A stretch of 64,000 nucleotides of DNA from Ecdyonurus torrentis (GCA_949318235.1 OX439131.1:19715725-19779724); one strand, 5' to 3'; numbered from the stretch's first letter, positions 14,720 through 28,829 are shown. Numbers and translations: made by a program. Notes: generated by a model not told the origin, from the letters alone.

Positions 14720-15158
14720 TTAACGATTATCAGTTTTGACAAGCAAACCTTTCCTTTACTGTACTTAATAAAAAAATAAAACTACATTTGATTCGTATTA
14801 TTAATTAAAAATTAGTAAAAAATATTCAATGACAAGATTATTATAATTACTATAGTATATATACGCAAAAATGTATAAAAGTGAATCCTATATAATACTA
14901 TTTATAATACGTAACTTACATATAAATTGGTCAATCGTACACGGAAAGAATAAATTACGTAATTTATGCTGCATTTATGTCAATATAGCATAAATGATGC
15001 ATAATTTAGTATGCTAAATTAGAACAACATAAATAATTGAGCTGTACAACATAATATTCATACTTTAAGTAACATAGTTATTATGAAATATAGTATATAG
15101 ATTATGCTGGTATTTAACACATTGTGCTGAAAATGAGCCTTAGCATAATTATTATGTA

Positions 15159-15399
15159 CACTCTAAAAAATGGTGCATTACTTTAGTTACGAATACTAAC
15201 TTATTTTAGATAATCACTTTTAAGTTATTATGAGTAGCTAAAATAATGCATTTTAGCAAGTTATTAAAAATATCTAATTTAATAACTATGAAAATATTGT
15301 GCTAAAATGCTTTATTTTAGCTACTTATAATAACTTAAAAGTGTATATCTTAAATAAATTAGTATTCGTAACTAAAGTAATGCACCAAGTTTTAGAGTG
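15159..15399. mobile_element. TA-flanked hairpin MITE (Tc1/mariner-type ends)
   Basis: 241 bp bounded by TA (15157-15158 and 15400-15401) with ends CACTCTAAAAAATGG and (reverse complement of right end) CACTCTAAAACTTGG. Inverted arms of about 100 bp contain GTGCATTACTTTAGTTACGA, AGTTATTATGAGTAGCTAAA and ATGCATTTTAGCA. The TA target and CACT start are usual for non-autonomous Tc1/mariner elements. Confidence 0.8.
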
Positions 15400-15423
15400 T
15401 ATTTATTTATTTTCGGGTACATA

Positions 15424-15531
15424 CACTGGTCCCGAATAAATCTGACTGAAGTGTTAATCTGTCCAAACATTCAATATGGGGAAACTTTAACGCAAGCGGT
15501 CAGATTTATTCGGGACCAGTGCACATGCTTT
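15424..15531. mobile_element. Small hairpin element with 23-bp perfect inverted repeats
   Basis: Left end CACTGGTCCCGAATAAATCT and its exact reverse complement at the right end (about 23 bp) enclose a 62-bp core. TA precedes the left end; the right flank is CA, so the target duplication is not clear. It lies 25 bp from the preceding hairpin MITE. Confidence 0.65.
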
Positions 15532-16499
15532 TTTTTTTCTCTCTTCTAATGTTTTTGCAATGATTATGAAAGTAAGTGAAGCTCTCCACACCACCTGTCT
15601 AACTCACATTAACAACGGTGACGTCTATTAATTCTCTCTTGTGACCTGGGCATATAAAGCAATATTTGTATTGCGTAATAAATTCAATTTTATGCTCTTA
15701 CAATTAGACGGAGATTAAATACAATTAATTACGTAGAGCTCCATATAAATAGAATTTCTTTTTACCTAGTACATATTAATATGAGTTATATGCAATTTGT
15801 TGAAAAATAATTCTTATTGTATATGTGAAATTTCTTTCATCATTTTAAGTATCAAACATACTTGTATCGTCGTTATTATTAAAAGTTTCTTTCATTAAAA
15901 ATAAATATAAGTTTCTTATATAATACAAACATATGAAATAAATATATTTTTAATAATAAATGAAAGATGAAGTATTATATATACTATAAGTCAATACCAC
16001 ATCTCAAGTTCATTAAAACTTTTATACAATATAAGTTTTCATCGCAGTTCCTGCATTATTATAAAAAAAAGACTATTTTTTTTTTGTTCAATGTTGCACA
16101 ATTCTATTATAGTTGGATTTTTTCTTTTTTATTCAAGTTTGATATAGAAATGTTCAATACCATATTCTAGTACAGAATGCTATATTCTTTTTTTGTGCTA
16201 TCATTATATTCCAACTTCATGTTCTATATCAGACGAAATACAATACCATTGGCCTGGGATTTCTGAAGCCCTATAATACGTACAGTCTTAAATTTTCTGT
16301 ATGAAGCAGGAAAGGGTAAAAATAACTGATACATGGAACTTAATCGGATAATGCAAAACTACCCTTTCACGATTTTCTAAAACAGATTCACAATAAAATT
16401 TACCAATAAAAGGGGTATTTATTTATTTTTTTTATTTTTTTTTTTTTTACAAATTTTTGAACCAAGATTTGTGTAAAAACTTTGTGTAAAAAATTTAAT

Positions 16500-16983
16500 C
16501 CATTTTCTGCAATGGCTGTATATTAACTAAGTGATGTAACAATGACAGCTCAATACAAAGACTTTGTACGAGAATTATTAATAACTCAAGAGTACTCGAA
16601 TATATACTTTCGCGTTACCACCAGTGATAGACGATGCCGATATTTCAGCACTTGGTTTATACATAATAATACAAGGTCAGCAGCAATTTGAAAATCTTGC
16701 CAACAAAATGGTACCGCAATGTTAATATTATATTATATTTAATGTAAGTAGATAACCTATGTAATCCAGAGAGGATTCCCGCTGAAACGTACTGGTCAGC
16801 TGGAGACGTGTATTGCGGGTCAAAATTACATTGATCAAATGGGCAACAAAATATAACTTCCAGGATAAAATAAAAGTAAAGGCAACAGAAAATTGAATAT
16901 AACGATATTCTCTTTGGATTACCTGTCTATAGAAATACCTTAATTATATTGGACATCACTGTTTAAAATGTATAAGGAAGTTT
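16500..16983 (+). other. Moderately GC-rich patch ahead of the (TTGA)n tract
   Basis: About 480 bp noticeably less A+T-rich than its surroundings (for example CCAGAGAGGATTCCCGCTGA and ACTGGTCAGCTGGAGACG), ending at a very long GATT repeat. Body plus tetranucleotide tail suggests the 3' part of a SINE or LINE, but no pol III boxes or reverse-transcriptase motifs were found. Confidence 0.3.
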
Positions 16984-17146
<163 letters not shown>

Positions 17147-18000
17147 GTATTTATTTACTTTTATGAAAAATAAGTTAATTACATGATGGTGATTGCAAGT
17201 ATGTAATTATCAGTTATAGGAGTAATACAAATACATTAAATTGTTAATATTATTAACAAGAATACCATGTGCTGTGTTTGTTTAATTGATCTTAAATATT
17301 AATGACGGGGTAGAATATTATCCACAGGTATTGGAGTAAGTTTTTATATATAAACTATTGGTTGCCATTAGTGACTACCTGATGGATGGGTCTTAATTTA
17401 GTCGAGAAGGACTCTAATTAGAACTACATTATACATTACATTGTATAAATTTCTTGTTCTTTTACATCATTAAACACAGAAATAATCAGTAATCACTTAA
17501 AACATAAAATTATACAACTTTTGAAATAATTGAAATGCTTCACAATAAATTGTTTTTCTGTATTTTTTCCCCTCAATACAAGTCTCATTATCTTAAAAAT
17601 AAAATATTACCAACCAACTTTTTAGTCCTGATTACGTTTATAACAACTTACAATGAACAATCTATGCAAAATATAATATATATACTTTTCAAAATTACGT
17701 GTAAAGTTACTAGACAAAGATGTTATTTGCTTAAAAAATTGTACTCGTTTTTTATTCAAGACTTGACTGATTGAGTATTTTACTTTTATACGTACGTAAA
17801 TATTTACATACATATAATCATTAAAAGTTAGTATATTCAAGTATATATACACATGTAATGTTAATCCATTACCATTATTATACTCATTGTTGCTGTGCGT
17901 GTAAAAGTAATATTGATTCCCAGACAAGTTTGCAATAAACAAGAATGAGTTTTCCGCTCTTCAAAAGTAACACTAGAATATCTTTAATGTTTTTAGCTTT

Positions 18001-18032
<32 letters not shown>

Positions 18033-20140
18033 CACATAATATAAAATTTTATGATTATACATCTGTGCAAAAAAATAAATAAATAAAATTAAAGCACTAG
18101 ATCTTATAGTTATACAGAAAAACAACAACTCATTTTTCACTTCCATAAGCATCAGTAAAAATATTGAAAAATATATTTATACATAATATACTGTATGTTA
18201 GGTAAAAAGTGAGAATTTATAATGGCATATTCAACGATATTTGTGTCACTTTATACCAAACAGACAGTATAATATATTATACAGGACACAGGACTTACTA
18301 CTTACAAATGCAAGCCATTATACAAAAAAATAGCCACCAAGTTTGCAAATGAGAAAAAAAAAAAAAAAAAAAAAAGTAAAAGGATGTAGCGGTTTTCAAT
18401 AATTAAATATGCAGTAATCCAATAACATGTAATTGCAATCAAAGTACTGTACGTAGGTAAAGAAAAAGCTTTTATTTTATCGGGTCATATATATATATAT
18501 ATAAGAAGTATCAATCGCACAGTATCTATAGTATAGCAACAAATAAATACAAAGACATTATATGATATTCACATATTATTATGTAATAAACGATAGCATA
18601 GTATTTAATAAAGTTTACATTTTTATCTTTATTGCACGGATATTGAAAGAAGAAATCCAGAAACAGGAAGTTTATAAAACCTGGATGAGCTCAAACTTCT
18701 ACCTTGAAGCTTTGTTCATGATATAAATTTTTATTTTTATTCCAAGTATAAGATATCATATAAACAATATTTAATAAAGTTTATTTTTCTTTTAGGTATT
18801 TTTAATAGTTTCGGTGTAAAACAATATTATATCTAGCGTCTTACTAAATGTTATTTTTTGAGTAAATCAATCTGAAAAAAGCAGAGAGTATACTATAAAC
18901 TGGTACAGGTGATTTACATTTTTTATGTTACTTACTTTAAATACATGTATAGATTGAAAATAAATGGGGGAAATATCAAAACAGTAACGTTTAGATGTTG
19001 TGGAGCGATGGTGTTAAAATCATTGATTTTAAAATAGGCATTATCTAACATCATAAAACTCCCCAAACTCACGCTTTTTTTTTTTCACTTAAAGAAAAAA
19101 TATAATGTTGTATCATTTTTCATCTATTGTCTTTTTTTTCTAAAGCAAGAGCTTTATTTTCATTTGTCAATTTTCTAATCTTTAATAACTAAAATAGTAT
19201 AAAATTTTTAATAACTTTACATGCTCATGTAGCTGTACAGTACAGATTTCTTTACAATTTTTGCTTTGTTTTTTCGTATACTGTACTATACCTTTTAATT
19301 TATATTTGGTGCATTCTGATATTTGCTCTCTGTGGCAGTGCAAATAAAAAGTTTAAAGAGCAAGGTGAGCAAGAAATAGTGCTTTCGGAATTCTCTTTTT
19401 GTATATTTCGTTATGACGTTAACTTAATTAGTAAAAAAAAAGTAATTAATTAATAATTTTATTATTTTTAATTTAAATTGTACACAACAAAAAAGTAATT
19501 TTTTATTTCTTGTTTGGTAAAGTTTTTACGCATTCAAATAAACAGTAAACATGTTTTTTCTTGGTTTATTTTTACATCAACATGAGAAAAGCAGCAAATT
19601 ACTTGTACCTTACACACCTGAGCAATGGTGATCAATCACACTAAAAACAGAAAATATGACGAATGTGATTTTAAGTTGACAAATTTCCCCAAAACTTTCT
19701 ATATATCATAACGATTTTCATATACATATTCTAAAAGTAAATATTGACCAACCGTGCTTTGGTTTGAAAAGTTTAATTTAATTAATTTCTTGTTTTTATT
19801 TCATATGGTTATGTAATTTTTCGATGTGTTTGCATTCTATGATACTAAATCCTTTTCTAGACTCGACTTAATCTCTTGGCTCATATACCCTCGCTTGGGT
19901 TTTATGCATCTTGGCGCAACAGTAAAGCAATACTATAAGCTGTGACTGACTACTATATTATAGCACCTAGCTCTAGTACTACCGCAACATTAATATACAC
20001 ATCATTTAGGTTTACAGTCACTGGTTATGAGTCTGCATGATGACATCTTTGCTTACGTGTTATATTCTATTTGATATCGATTGTGTGCTATTATGCAACA
20101 CATGCATCTTTTGGATTTTGTTTCATGGAATTGTTTGTAT

Positions 20141-20143
<3 letters not shown>

Positions 20144-20185
<42 letters not shown>
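20144..20185. repeat. (CT)n microsatellite
   Basis: About 21 TC units. Confidence 0.95.
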
Positions 20186-20187
<2 letters not shown>

Positions 20188-21985
20188 TCTCATTTTGTTT
20201 TGTTTTTTATGTACGTAAGATCATAAGTATTTTATATTCATTATAAAGAAAAAAAAGTTCATACATTTTTTTTAAATTTAAACTTCAAAAAATGGAAACT
20301 AAATGAAGAAATTTACTTCAAGACAAAAGCTTTCTAGAAAAAACAAATAAATAATATTAACGTTTATAAGAAAACCTTCTTTCTACATTTCATTGGCAGA
20401 AAAATCACTTTTCCATGAATTAAAACGCATAAAAGCCATATGCATTGACCCGAATGTAATATAGTTATTCATGAGACGTCGAGTTATTGGGATAAAAATC
20501 GATGCATATTATTGGTAAAGTAAGAGTTAGGTCAGGCCACCACCTATACAATGTTTATTAGACCGTAGATGACCAGTATGTTTAGATCTGTCGATAAAAC
20601 CTATATAGTTGGGCGTAACAAGATTTTACTGATTTTTAGCTTTACAAGCAGGAATATATAAATATTAACGTGAGTTTTACTGTCAAAGAAAAATTCTTTC
20701 CACAAAATAGAAAAATAAATCAAAAAATTTATTGGTATTTATAACTTAAAATTAAATTGTCATGGTTACTCAAGGATATAATATTGGAAATGATTTCAAA
20801 TATTTTATTGAAATATAGAAAGTCAATTATTTTTCATAAAAATGTTATCATCAGTAAATAAATATGCATCGATGCATTTTATGATGAATACAAATATGTG
20901 GCGTAATAAACACATTTTACGTGTAAAGTTTCAAAGTTAAATAAAACTGTGTAAAATTGATTACAATCTTATTTTCATTTGACAATTTATTAAATAAAAA
21001 GATTAAATAGTAATAATGTATGCATTATTTTTATCAACTGAATTCAACAGTATGAAAAGTATGCACTTTTTAATTTATTCTTTACTTATACAACAGGGTA
21101 TATATAATATAAACAGAAATAAACTATTCTGTCTAGTCAGCAACTTTATAATATAAACACATCTGCCGTGTAAATATAATGTGTAAACTAATACCTCAAA
21201 TTATTTTTAATATATATTAAAATATTTTATGAAAAGAAAAAAAAATACATATAGGGGTATTATATTCAATAAAAAAAAACTATTTGAACTTTTCAATATA
21301 AAATTGAGAAGCAGTTCTTCAATTCGACTTGAATCACGATTCCTTTTGAATTAAAGTTTCTCAAAGCTTTGATGACTTTTGTGAACGTGAACGTTTCTCT
21401 TGATATATTATTATACTTCTCAAATAGACTCATAGTGTATGATGTTTGCAAAGTACGGTATAGTACAACATACACACACGCACGAAACACTCAAAGGAAA
21501 TTATGTCTAATTATGAGTCATGTTTCAAATTTAACTGCTGTGGCTATTCATGTTGGATTTTGATATAATTGGTATTCATTTCACGTAATATAGTAAATAT
21601 ATAAAAGATGTTTCTCTATTTTAGGAATTTGAATTTGATATTCTATAATTGAGAGCTTATTAATTAGCTCATGAAAAACATAATAAAGGATATCAATTAA
21701 AATTTTGAAATAATTATTCAATTTTGAAGAAAACAACAACAACAACAAGATCAACAACAATAACTTAGAAAGTATAATAATATGTTATAATTAAAGCTCT
21801 TCATTCCATTTTTGATTCAGTATTGTTCAGTTACGTTTAAAATTGACCTTTATGTTTACACATTACAAATTTATTGTTATAGCAAGAGTAATCTGTTTGC
21901 AAAGGCTACTTCTCTGGTCAAGGTACTGAACGGTCATGAGTCATGAATAAGTTATAAAGCATTAAATATAATGTAAAAATCTTAA

Positions 21986-22405
21986 GGGTTGTATTCAGAT
22001 GGCTTTCATCTCAAAATCTAAAAACAAAACTTCCAAACTTTATGATGTCATTTGAATGTTAGGTACTGTACCTATAATAGAAATTTTAGAACTCATGACC
22101 GTCAGATAAGAGAGAAAATAATTTATGAAATTAACATGGGCTCTTATGGAACTCAAATTTCAAAATATCATGATTTAAAATCTATAGCATCGTGAACCCC
22201 CAAAATTTTTACATTTTTGAAGTTACCTTATCCTATTGTATCACTTTGCAAAAATTCAGATTTTTCTTTCTCTACAACTTTTTAGTCAAATACCGTCCCT
22301 GAATTCCCGCGACCTTAAATGTACCAACACAGCCACAAAGATAGGTAGGGGTAGGGTGCGGTGGGGGGGGGGGGGGGGGGGGGGGGCAAAAAAATATTAA
22401 AATGT
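21986..22405 (+). repeat. Dispersed copy of the inner part of the foldback arm
   Basis: Starting just after TTAA (21982-21985) with GGGTTGTATTCAGATGGC, this stretch aligns at low identity with the right arm of the foldback element from its loop outward. Matching blocks are AAACTTTATGATGTCATTTG, GAAATTTTAGAACTCATGAC, TACCTTATCCTA..TATCAC and TTTTTAGTCAAATACCG. It continues through a G-rich run in the place of the arm's (GGGT)n. Only one arm is present. Confidence 0.6.
22363..22386 (+). repeat. Poly-G run of 24 bases
   Basis: Exceptional in this A+T-rich window; it sits where the related foldback arm has (GGGT)n. It could form a G-quadruplex. Confidence 0.9.
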
Positions 22406-25194
22406 TGCCTTAATTCTTTTGTTTGTAACTTATTCTTACATGATGGGTACATGTAATACGGTTGAAAAAGCCGTGTATAGAGTTAAATTATATTATTATT
22501 TGTTAAAATAATACATTTGCAACACACATCAAATCACAATAAAGACTTCATACAGTCCCACGGGCAACAAAATAAACTATAGTAGCATAACCTAGAAAAA
22601 AGGATTACAATAAATATATTATTTTCTATACATAAAATGATCTCATTTATAATTTTATATAATAATTAATGATCATATTTTTCCGTGCTCCTATACAAAT
22701 AAGCTTCTTATTTAACTTTGAAAACTATTTACATATTACAAATTTATTGTTATATAACAAGAGTGATATGTTTGCTAAGGCTAACTTCACCTCTCTTTAT
22801 ATAAAGTAAATAACGAGAGGCGTTGGGTTTAATTACACACGCCAGCTTAATTACAAGAAGTTGACCGCTCTTGCTCTATAGCTCTCGTGTTATCCAATAC
22901 TTGTCGCAATATGAGATTGAAAATGATACTTGTTTGAATGTAAGTTTGCATAACCATTATCAATTAATAAACAGTTTCAAACTTTTCATCATAAATCATG
23001 ACTTATACTGTGCGGATATCGGATTATTATATTATTGATCTAAAAATATTAAACTTATATTATTAATTAGTTTTTGAAAGTGTTATAACATGCAAATGTA
23101 ATGCACAGTCTGCGGCGTAGTTGGCTTACATTTTTAAAACAAAATTCACGCATATATAATGCCACACAAATTTTAACCCTCTCTGGTGAAAGTTGCAGTT
23201 TCAATTTTAATTTCAAATTGAGTTCATTCATAATTATAAGTATTGCGGTAAATACAAAGGTGAAATATTTACGCATAGGTAAAAAAAAAAATAAATAGAA
23301 TATAAAATATAACTTACCTTAATTTAGCCTTAATTGATGTGTTTCATGCGTACCTTCATTAAATAAACAAAATGTTCTTTCTTCATTAAAAAAAATTGTT
23401 ATATATTTATAGATACAGTAATTAAGTCACTCACGTATCATACACAAATTTATAGCATATTGAATTTTATTCAATGAAAATTATGTTGTTGCTTACTCAG
23501 CTACTCAAGTTGAACTGACCACTAACAGCAGTGGACAAACTTTTGGTGTCACTAAATAACTCGTGACTTTTCAGTCATGACCCTTGGTTTCCAAAGGTAC
23601 AAGTTGGTTTTGTACTTCGAACTCACATATCTGCTGGTTATAAATATATAAACAAAATTTAAATCTTTACAAATTTACATTGGTATAAAATACGAAGTTC
23701 AATTGACTACACGTTGCGCATTTTTTTTTTTTTTTTTTTTTTTTTGTGAATTGTAAAAAAATAATTTTGTTATTTTATTTCTACTGTTTTTTTAACTAAC
23801 TTACAGATGAGCGATCGTCAGATTTTTCTCGCAAATAAACAGCATTTTTTTTTTTTTTTTTTTTTTTGTATACATAGTGTTTCTTTTTTTCTGGCAACGC
23901 AAAAAGCACTTTTTTTAACATTTTATTTTTTTTACGAGTTTTGTACCATTGAATAAAAAAAAAGAAGATAAATTCAAAGTTAGTGACCGAATTGATTTAA
24001 TGAGGCTATAAACTCTATAGAACATTTTAAATTAAAAATTAATTACGTAATATAATTATAATATGAAGAGAAGTACTAGTACTAGAAGCAACTACTTTAT
24101 TTGCTTATTTCACTCGCTTTGCTTCAATAATGTTCTACAATACGTGTGTATTTATTTTCAAAGTTGAAGTGGCATTACAAATAATAATGTATTTTAGTTT
24201 TTGTGGCATATGTTTACATTGAATGTTTTCTTTTCAAATTAAATATTTATTTAAGAATGATTATAGTAAAATAATATGTACTTTAGTAGAAATAATTTAT
24301 TTGTCTAATGCCATAGTTTTAGATTTAGCGACAAACAATTTTAATTTCTATTATTATTTTTAAACAACAAAAAGTGTTTCTGGGAAATTTCCTGTATTGT
24401 TTTTATTTTTAAATATTGAAATAAAAGTGTATACTGTTTATTTAAAAATTGTTGTCTTTTTAAAAATGAAGATAAATTTAGAATGTAATATTTTTTCGTT
24501 TTGAGACCTGTTTTCTGATCGTTTCTAATCATTTTGTAAAAAAATAATAACCTATACAGTATATAAGATAATACATTATAATATATTATGATTGCGAAGT
24601 ATTAAGTAAATAAATAAAAGAATTTGATCTGCATATGATCATACAGTGAAAACGAACGTTAAATACAAACTTCTCTGAGTTGACATTTACAGCATTATTG
24701 AAAACCAGAAAACCCAATATTTACAACATAACAAAAATATGTAATTAGTTATTTAGATGGCTCACAAAATGTCAAAAACTAATGCTAACACACACAAAAA
24801 GGGTGTTTTGTGTATTAGTATAATTTTAGCATCAGTATAAGCAACATAATATTCACACGATTATACAGTGCATAACAAAACGCGCGTTGTTATTTTATAG
24901 AATCATGCTTGCTTCGTACATTAACATACAAATAATGAAGTCTTTTTAAATACACTGAGAATACAAAATAGTAGACGTTCGTATTTTAAAACTGGTACTT
25001 AGTAAACAAGTCGTGCATTTTCTCTAAATGTATACTTGATACATTACATTCTAAATTATTACCTAAATTTATGCAAATTTTAATATAATAGAGATTATAA
25101 CACATTTAAAATGTTCACTCTCTACCAGTGAATGTTTACTCACTACTAATAGTGCATGGGTACTGTCTACTAGTGTAATAGGTAGAGAGTATAC

Positions 25195-25385
25195 ATGGAT
25201 TGTTTATGTTTACTCAAAATGCGGAAAAGGAAGTGCCGGAAGAGGAAACCACGTGACAGTAAAAGTGGGAGGTAGCTCAGGCCTAGCTTGCTGCTGGCAC
25301 CAACTTTTCTTCCACTTTTACCGCCACGTGGTTTCCTCTTCCGGCCACTTCCTTTTCCGCTTTTTGAGTAAACATAAACAATCAT
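25195..25385. mobile_element. Hairpin element with 14-bp flanking direct repeat
   Basis: 191 bp with inverted arms of about 80 bp: ATTGTTTATGTTTACTCAAA, GCGGAAAAGGAAGTG, CCGGAAGAGGAAACCACGTG and mirror images on the right. The direct repeat GGTAGAGAGTATAC stands immediately outside both ends (25181-25194, 25386-25399) and looks like a target-site duplication longer than those of common DNA transposon families. E-box CACGTG lies in both arms. A 164-codon minus-strand frame across it is a by-product. Confidence 0.75.
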
Positions 25386-26336
25386 GGTAGAGAGTATACT
25401 CAAATGTTTACGGAAAACCCAGCTTGTTCTGTAAATCTCATTTACAGTGATTGGCTGACCAACAAAATAAGACACATTCATTGGTTGATCTTGTTCTTTG
25501 AGCCGATAAAAGTGAGCTGCATGTTTTATATGGATTTTTTTTTTTTTTTGATTTTCTTTTATTTGTATCAAGTCCAAAGTTCTAAACAAATAAATAACAA
25601 TGATAAACCATACATATAAACGTAGTAAACAGGTAACGACGTCATGATCATATGTTTTTAACAAAGGAAAATTTGCGAAGCTGGCTCAAGAGATGTGTGT
25701 AGTTTATAGAACGAACTCCCATATGTATCTTTTGTACTCATACTTGCATCAACCCTATAGTCTTTACAGATTGCATATTTAGGGAAAAATACATACTCAT
25801 ACTTTGACGCACAATCAAAGCAAGTGTAATGTATACTCTCTAAATATTTGTGCATTGAGAGAACACATTTCTTTTTTAAGTATAGGGACATTTTTTTTTC
25901 ATTAAAATATACTTGTAAAATGACAATATTTAAACACACCAAACTTAAAATATTACGTAAATTGAAATAGTTACAATAATAATGATGTTTGTGAATAACT
26001 TTAATGATTATATAACGTAACGTAGTTAATCAAGCTAAAGCCCAAGTTTCAAGTGACTTAGCACGTGTTTATGTAATCACTCTTAAGTCTTGTGAGTACT
26101 TACTGTACTGTGAGAGAGTAATTAACTTCACTTTCCTCTTTTTGTTTGTTACTCATCATATTATATAGCAAGCAACTCTCGTCTACTCTGTGTCACTTTT
26201 CACTTTAGTCCTCTCACTTGCAAACCATTTCATTTATATCTTGAAATAAGAGCTTTAAAAATAATTTAATTTAGTTTTCATTTACTACGTTAAAGTATGA
26301 AGAAAATGAAATTCGAAAATAATACGTAAATTTAGA

Positions 26337-26338
<2 letters not shown>

Positions 26339-26384
<46 letters not shown>
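26339..26384. repeat. (CT)n microsatellite
   Basis: About 23 TC units, directly abutting the TTAA-led foldback-module copy. Confidence 0.95.
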
Positions 26385-26388
<4 letters not shown>

Positions 26389-26715
26389 GGGTTGTATTTA
26401 GATGGCTTGTATCTTAATATCTAAAAAGAAAACTAGTAAATTTTATTATGCTTTTGGAAGTTAGTAGTATGACAGCTACCTATGATAAAGTTTTTAGAAC
26501 TCTTGACCATCATGTAAGAAATTAAAATTGTGCTCTTATGGGGTTAAAACTTCAAATAATAATATTAATTTAAAATCTAGTATGGTGCACCCCACCCCCT
26601 CATTTTTCTTACATTTTTGAAGATCTAATGTACCACTGTGCGAAATTTCAGATTTTTCATTCTTTGCAACTCTATTTAGTCAAATCCCGCAGTAGCTGAT
26701 ATCCCACCTGAAATG
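26389..26715 (+). repeat. Second dispersed copy of the foldback inner module
   Basis: It begins with TTAAGGGTTGTATTTAGATG directly after a (CT)n tract. It aligns with the 21986 copy and the foldback arm: ATGACAGCTACCTATGATAA, TTTTTAGAACTC, ACATTTTTGAAG, AGTCAAATCCCGCAGTAGCT. It diverges from the other copy at many positions, so it is old. Confidence 0.6.
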
Positions 26716-27072
26716 AATAAAAGTGATTTTAAATTTAGAATACATTTTGTTGCAAACATTTTTTTAGTTTAATTTTTTTGAAATACAATTCTTGCTTTCT
26801 CTCTTTCCTCTTTTTGTCATAATTTGTTTAAATTTTGTATCAACGTATCAATCATTGAATGTTTATAAATTATACTTTGCGTTTGTTTCTATACACGCAA
26901 TTGTGTATTTAATATTATTTAATAGGATTCTGTTTTTTACCCACGGTACAATTTTTTTATGATCTGCGTTAATATTCAGATTAAATTTTATGAAATTGAT
27001 AAATAGGTATATATAAATAAAATTATTAATTTTTTATTATATTGTATTATTATATATTATAGATACTGTATA

Positions 27073-27238
<166 letters not shown>

Positions 27239-27725
27239 TGTAGGATAAATAATTAATATAATTTAATACTCTAATTATAATGTTAATATAATCGTTATAA
27301 TCATAAATATATTATTAAAATTGTTTAATAAATGAGGCTTTAATTAAAAATATATATAATAGCAGGTTTAAAATGATTAATTAATGTTAGCTAATGGGAC
27401 AAAATGGAATTTTGTCAAAGGAAAAAGTGAGTAACATGGATTTTCACAGTCGACTCTCTTGAATATTTTATTGACAAAGTCATTGAGGCTTTTTATATTA
27501 TTATATATTTCCAAGCTGAGGTAAAATTTTGACCTTAGAAATCAAATGAATAATAATTTTTCATGTAATACAAAATATTTAAGTACATAAACTGAAGTAT
27601 AAAATTTTACTATGCTTTGTTATGGCAATGCATATTTAAATGAAAGTAAAGATTAAATATTTTAGTACGTTTCATCTCTTTGCAGTGTACAACAAATCAA
27701 TACAGTACAATACAAAATACAATAC

Positions 27726-27760
<35 letters not shown>

Positions 27761-27872
27761 CACAAATATAAATTACAAATATTTATAAAATACGTTGTAA
27801 ACTCTAATAAAATTTGAAATAATTAATTATATTAGCAGTATTTTACATTGTTTGCTGTCAGATAATCATAGA

Positions 27873-27930
27873 ACACAGTACAGTACATCATCAGTACAGT
27901 ACAGTATCAGTACATCAGATACACAGTAGG
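27873..27930. repeat. Irregular (CAGTA/CATCAGTACAGTA) tandem repeat
   Basis: Repeated CAGTACAGTACATCATCAG units with small variations over about 58 bp. Confidence 0.7.
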
Positions 27931-28079
27931 TATATCATATCTTGAGACTGATTTTTAAAAGATGTTAATAATATATTATTCACTTTGCTTTACATATCTT
28001 ATATACGAAGTGCATTATAAATAAAGGTATGCAGTAATCATGATCGTTTTTGCTGAGATGTGTTATAAAATTTTTCATC

Positions 28080-28250
28080 ATTCTTATATCATGAGTACGC
28101 TGCAGATACACTCTGGCTAAAACAAGGTAGTTCCCGCCAAAAGCTGTATCCGCGGTGCTAAACCAATCAGAGAGTGTGTTATAAACCTACTAGCCAATCA
28201 CAGTTGACATTGTTAATTATACTGTATCCGCTCGAACTATAGAGAATTGG
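28080..28250. other. GC-elevated patch with two CCAATCA motifs
   Basis: It contains AACCAATCAGAGAGTGTG and TAGCCAATCACAGTTG, and TGTATCCGC twice. CCAATCAGAGAG in the same arrangement occurs in the hairpin at 44300-44443, so it may be a decayed relative or just paired CCAAT boxes. No inverted-repeat ends were found. Confidence 0.3.
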
Positions 28251-28493
28251 GAGAAATGTAGTTTTAAACCAGGATGGATCTCTTTTTAACAATTTAGCAC
28301 ATTCATAGATACAAATAAATATGTAAGACAAAGGCTATATCATTAATTCTCAGGACAAAAAAGTCTTCATATAAATGTAATTGCATAAAGCCATGAAGTA
28401 AATGTTAACATCATAGCGTCTGTACTCATTGGAAACAAAAATGATAAAAGTTTATAATCACATATTACTTACTTTGATGTTATAAAGTGTTAA

Positions 28494-28829
28494 AGCCATC
28501 ATAGACCACATAAAACAACACGTGCTTTTTAATGAATAAAAACAAAATGGGATCTTCAAAACTGATGACAATTTTTACCAAAATGTTAATGTAAATGTAA
28601 CCCCACGAGAGAGCGTGAAAAAACTATGAAGTATGCAATTTGCGTGAAAATTCATGTTTATGACGTTAGAAACATACAAAAATTAGTATAAAAATGTTGT
28701 GCGGGTTGCATAAATCGAATTTTATGATCACTGCTACTGTTGGGGTTTGAGACAAAATAATGTTATTTATGTAAATCCGATGAAGTGTTTTGTGATATAA
28801 ATGCTTATGTTTTTCTCTGGTCTATTCCT
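28494..28829 (+). mobile_element. TTAA-flanked MITE, family A copy 3
   Basis: 336 bp, TTAA at 28490-28493 and 28830-28833, same orientation as copies 1 and 2 and the same internal blocks. The left end carries a 2-bp insertion (AGCCATCATAGACCA), and the internal TGACGTCA has decayed to TGACGTTA. Confidence 0.87.

Noticed and set aside
25170..25664. 164-codon minus-strand open frame
   Set aside because: It runs straight across the hairpin element and its 14-bp repeats; residues are those forced by the inverted repeat, with no domain signal.
25658..25942. 94-codon minus-strand frame with several cysteines
   Set aside because: Has no recognisable motif, no supporting splice sites and only modest composition bias; could be chance. 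Retained only as a note.
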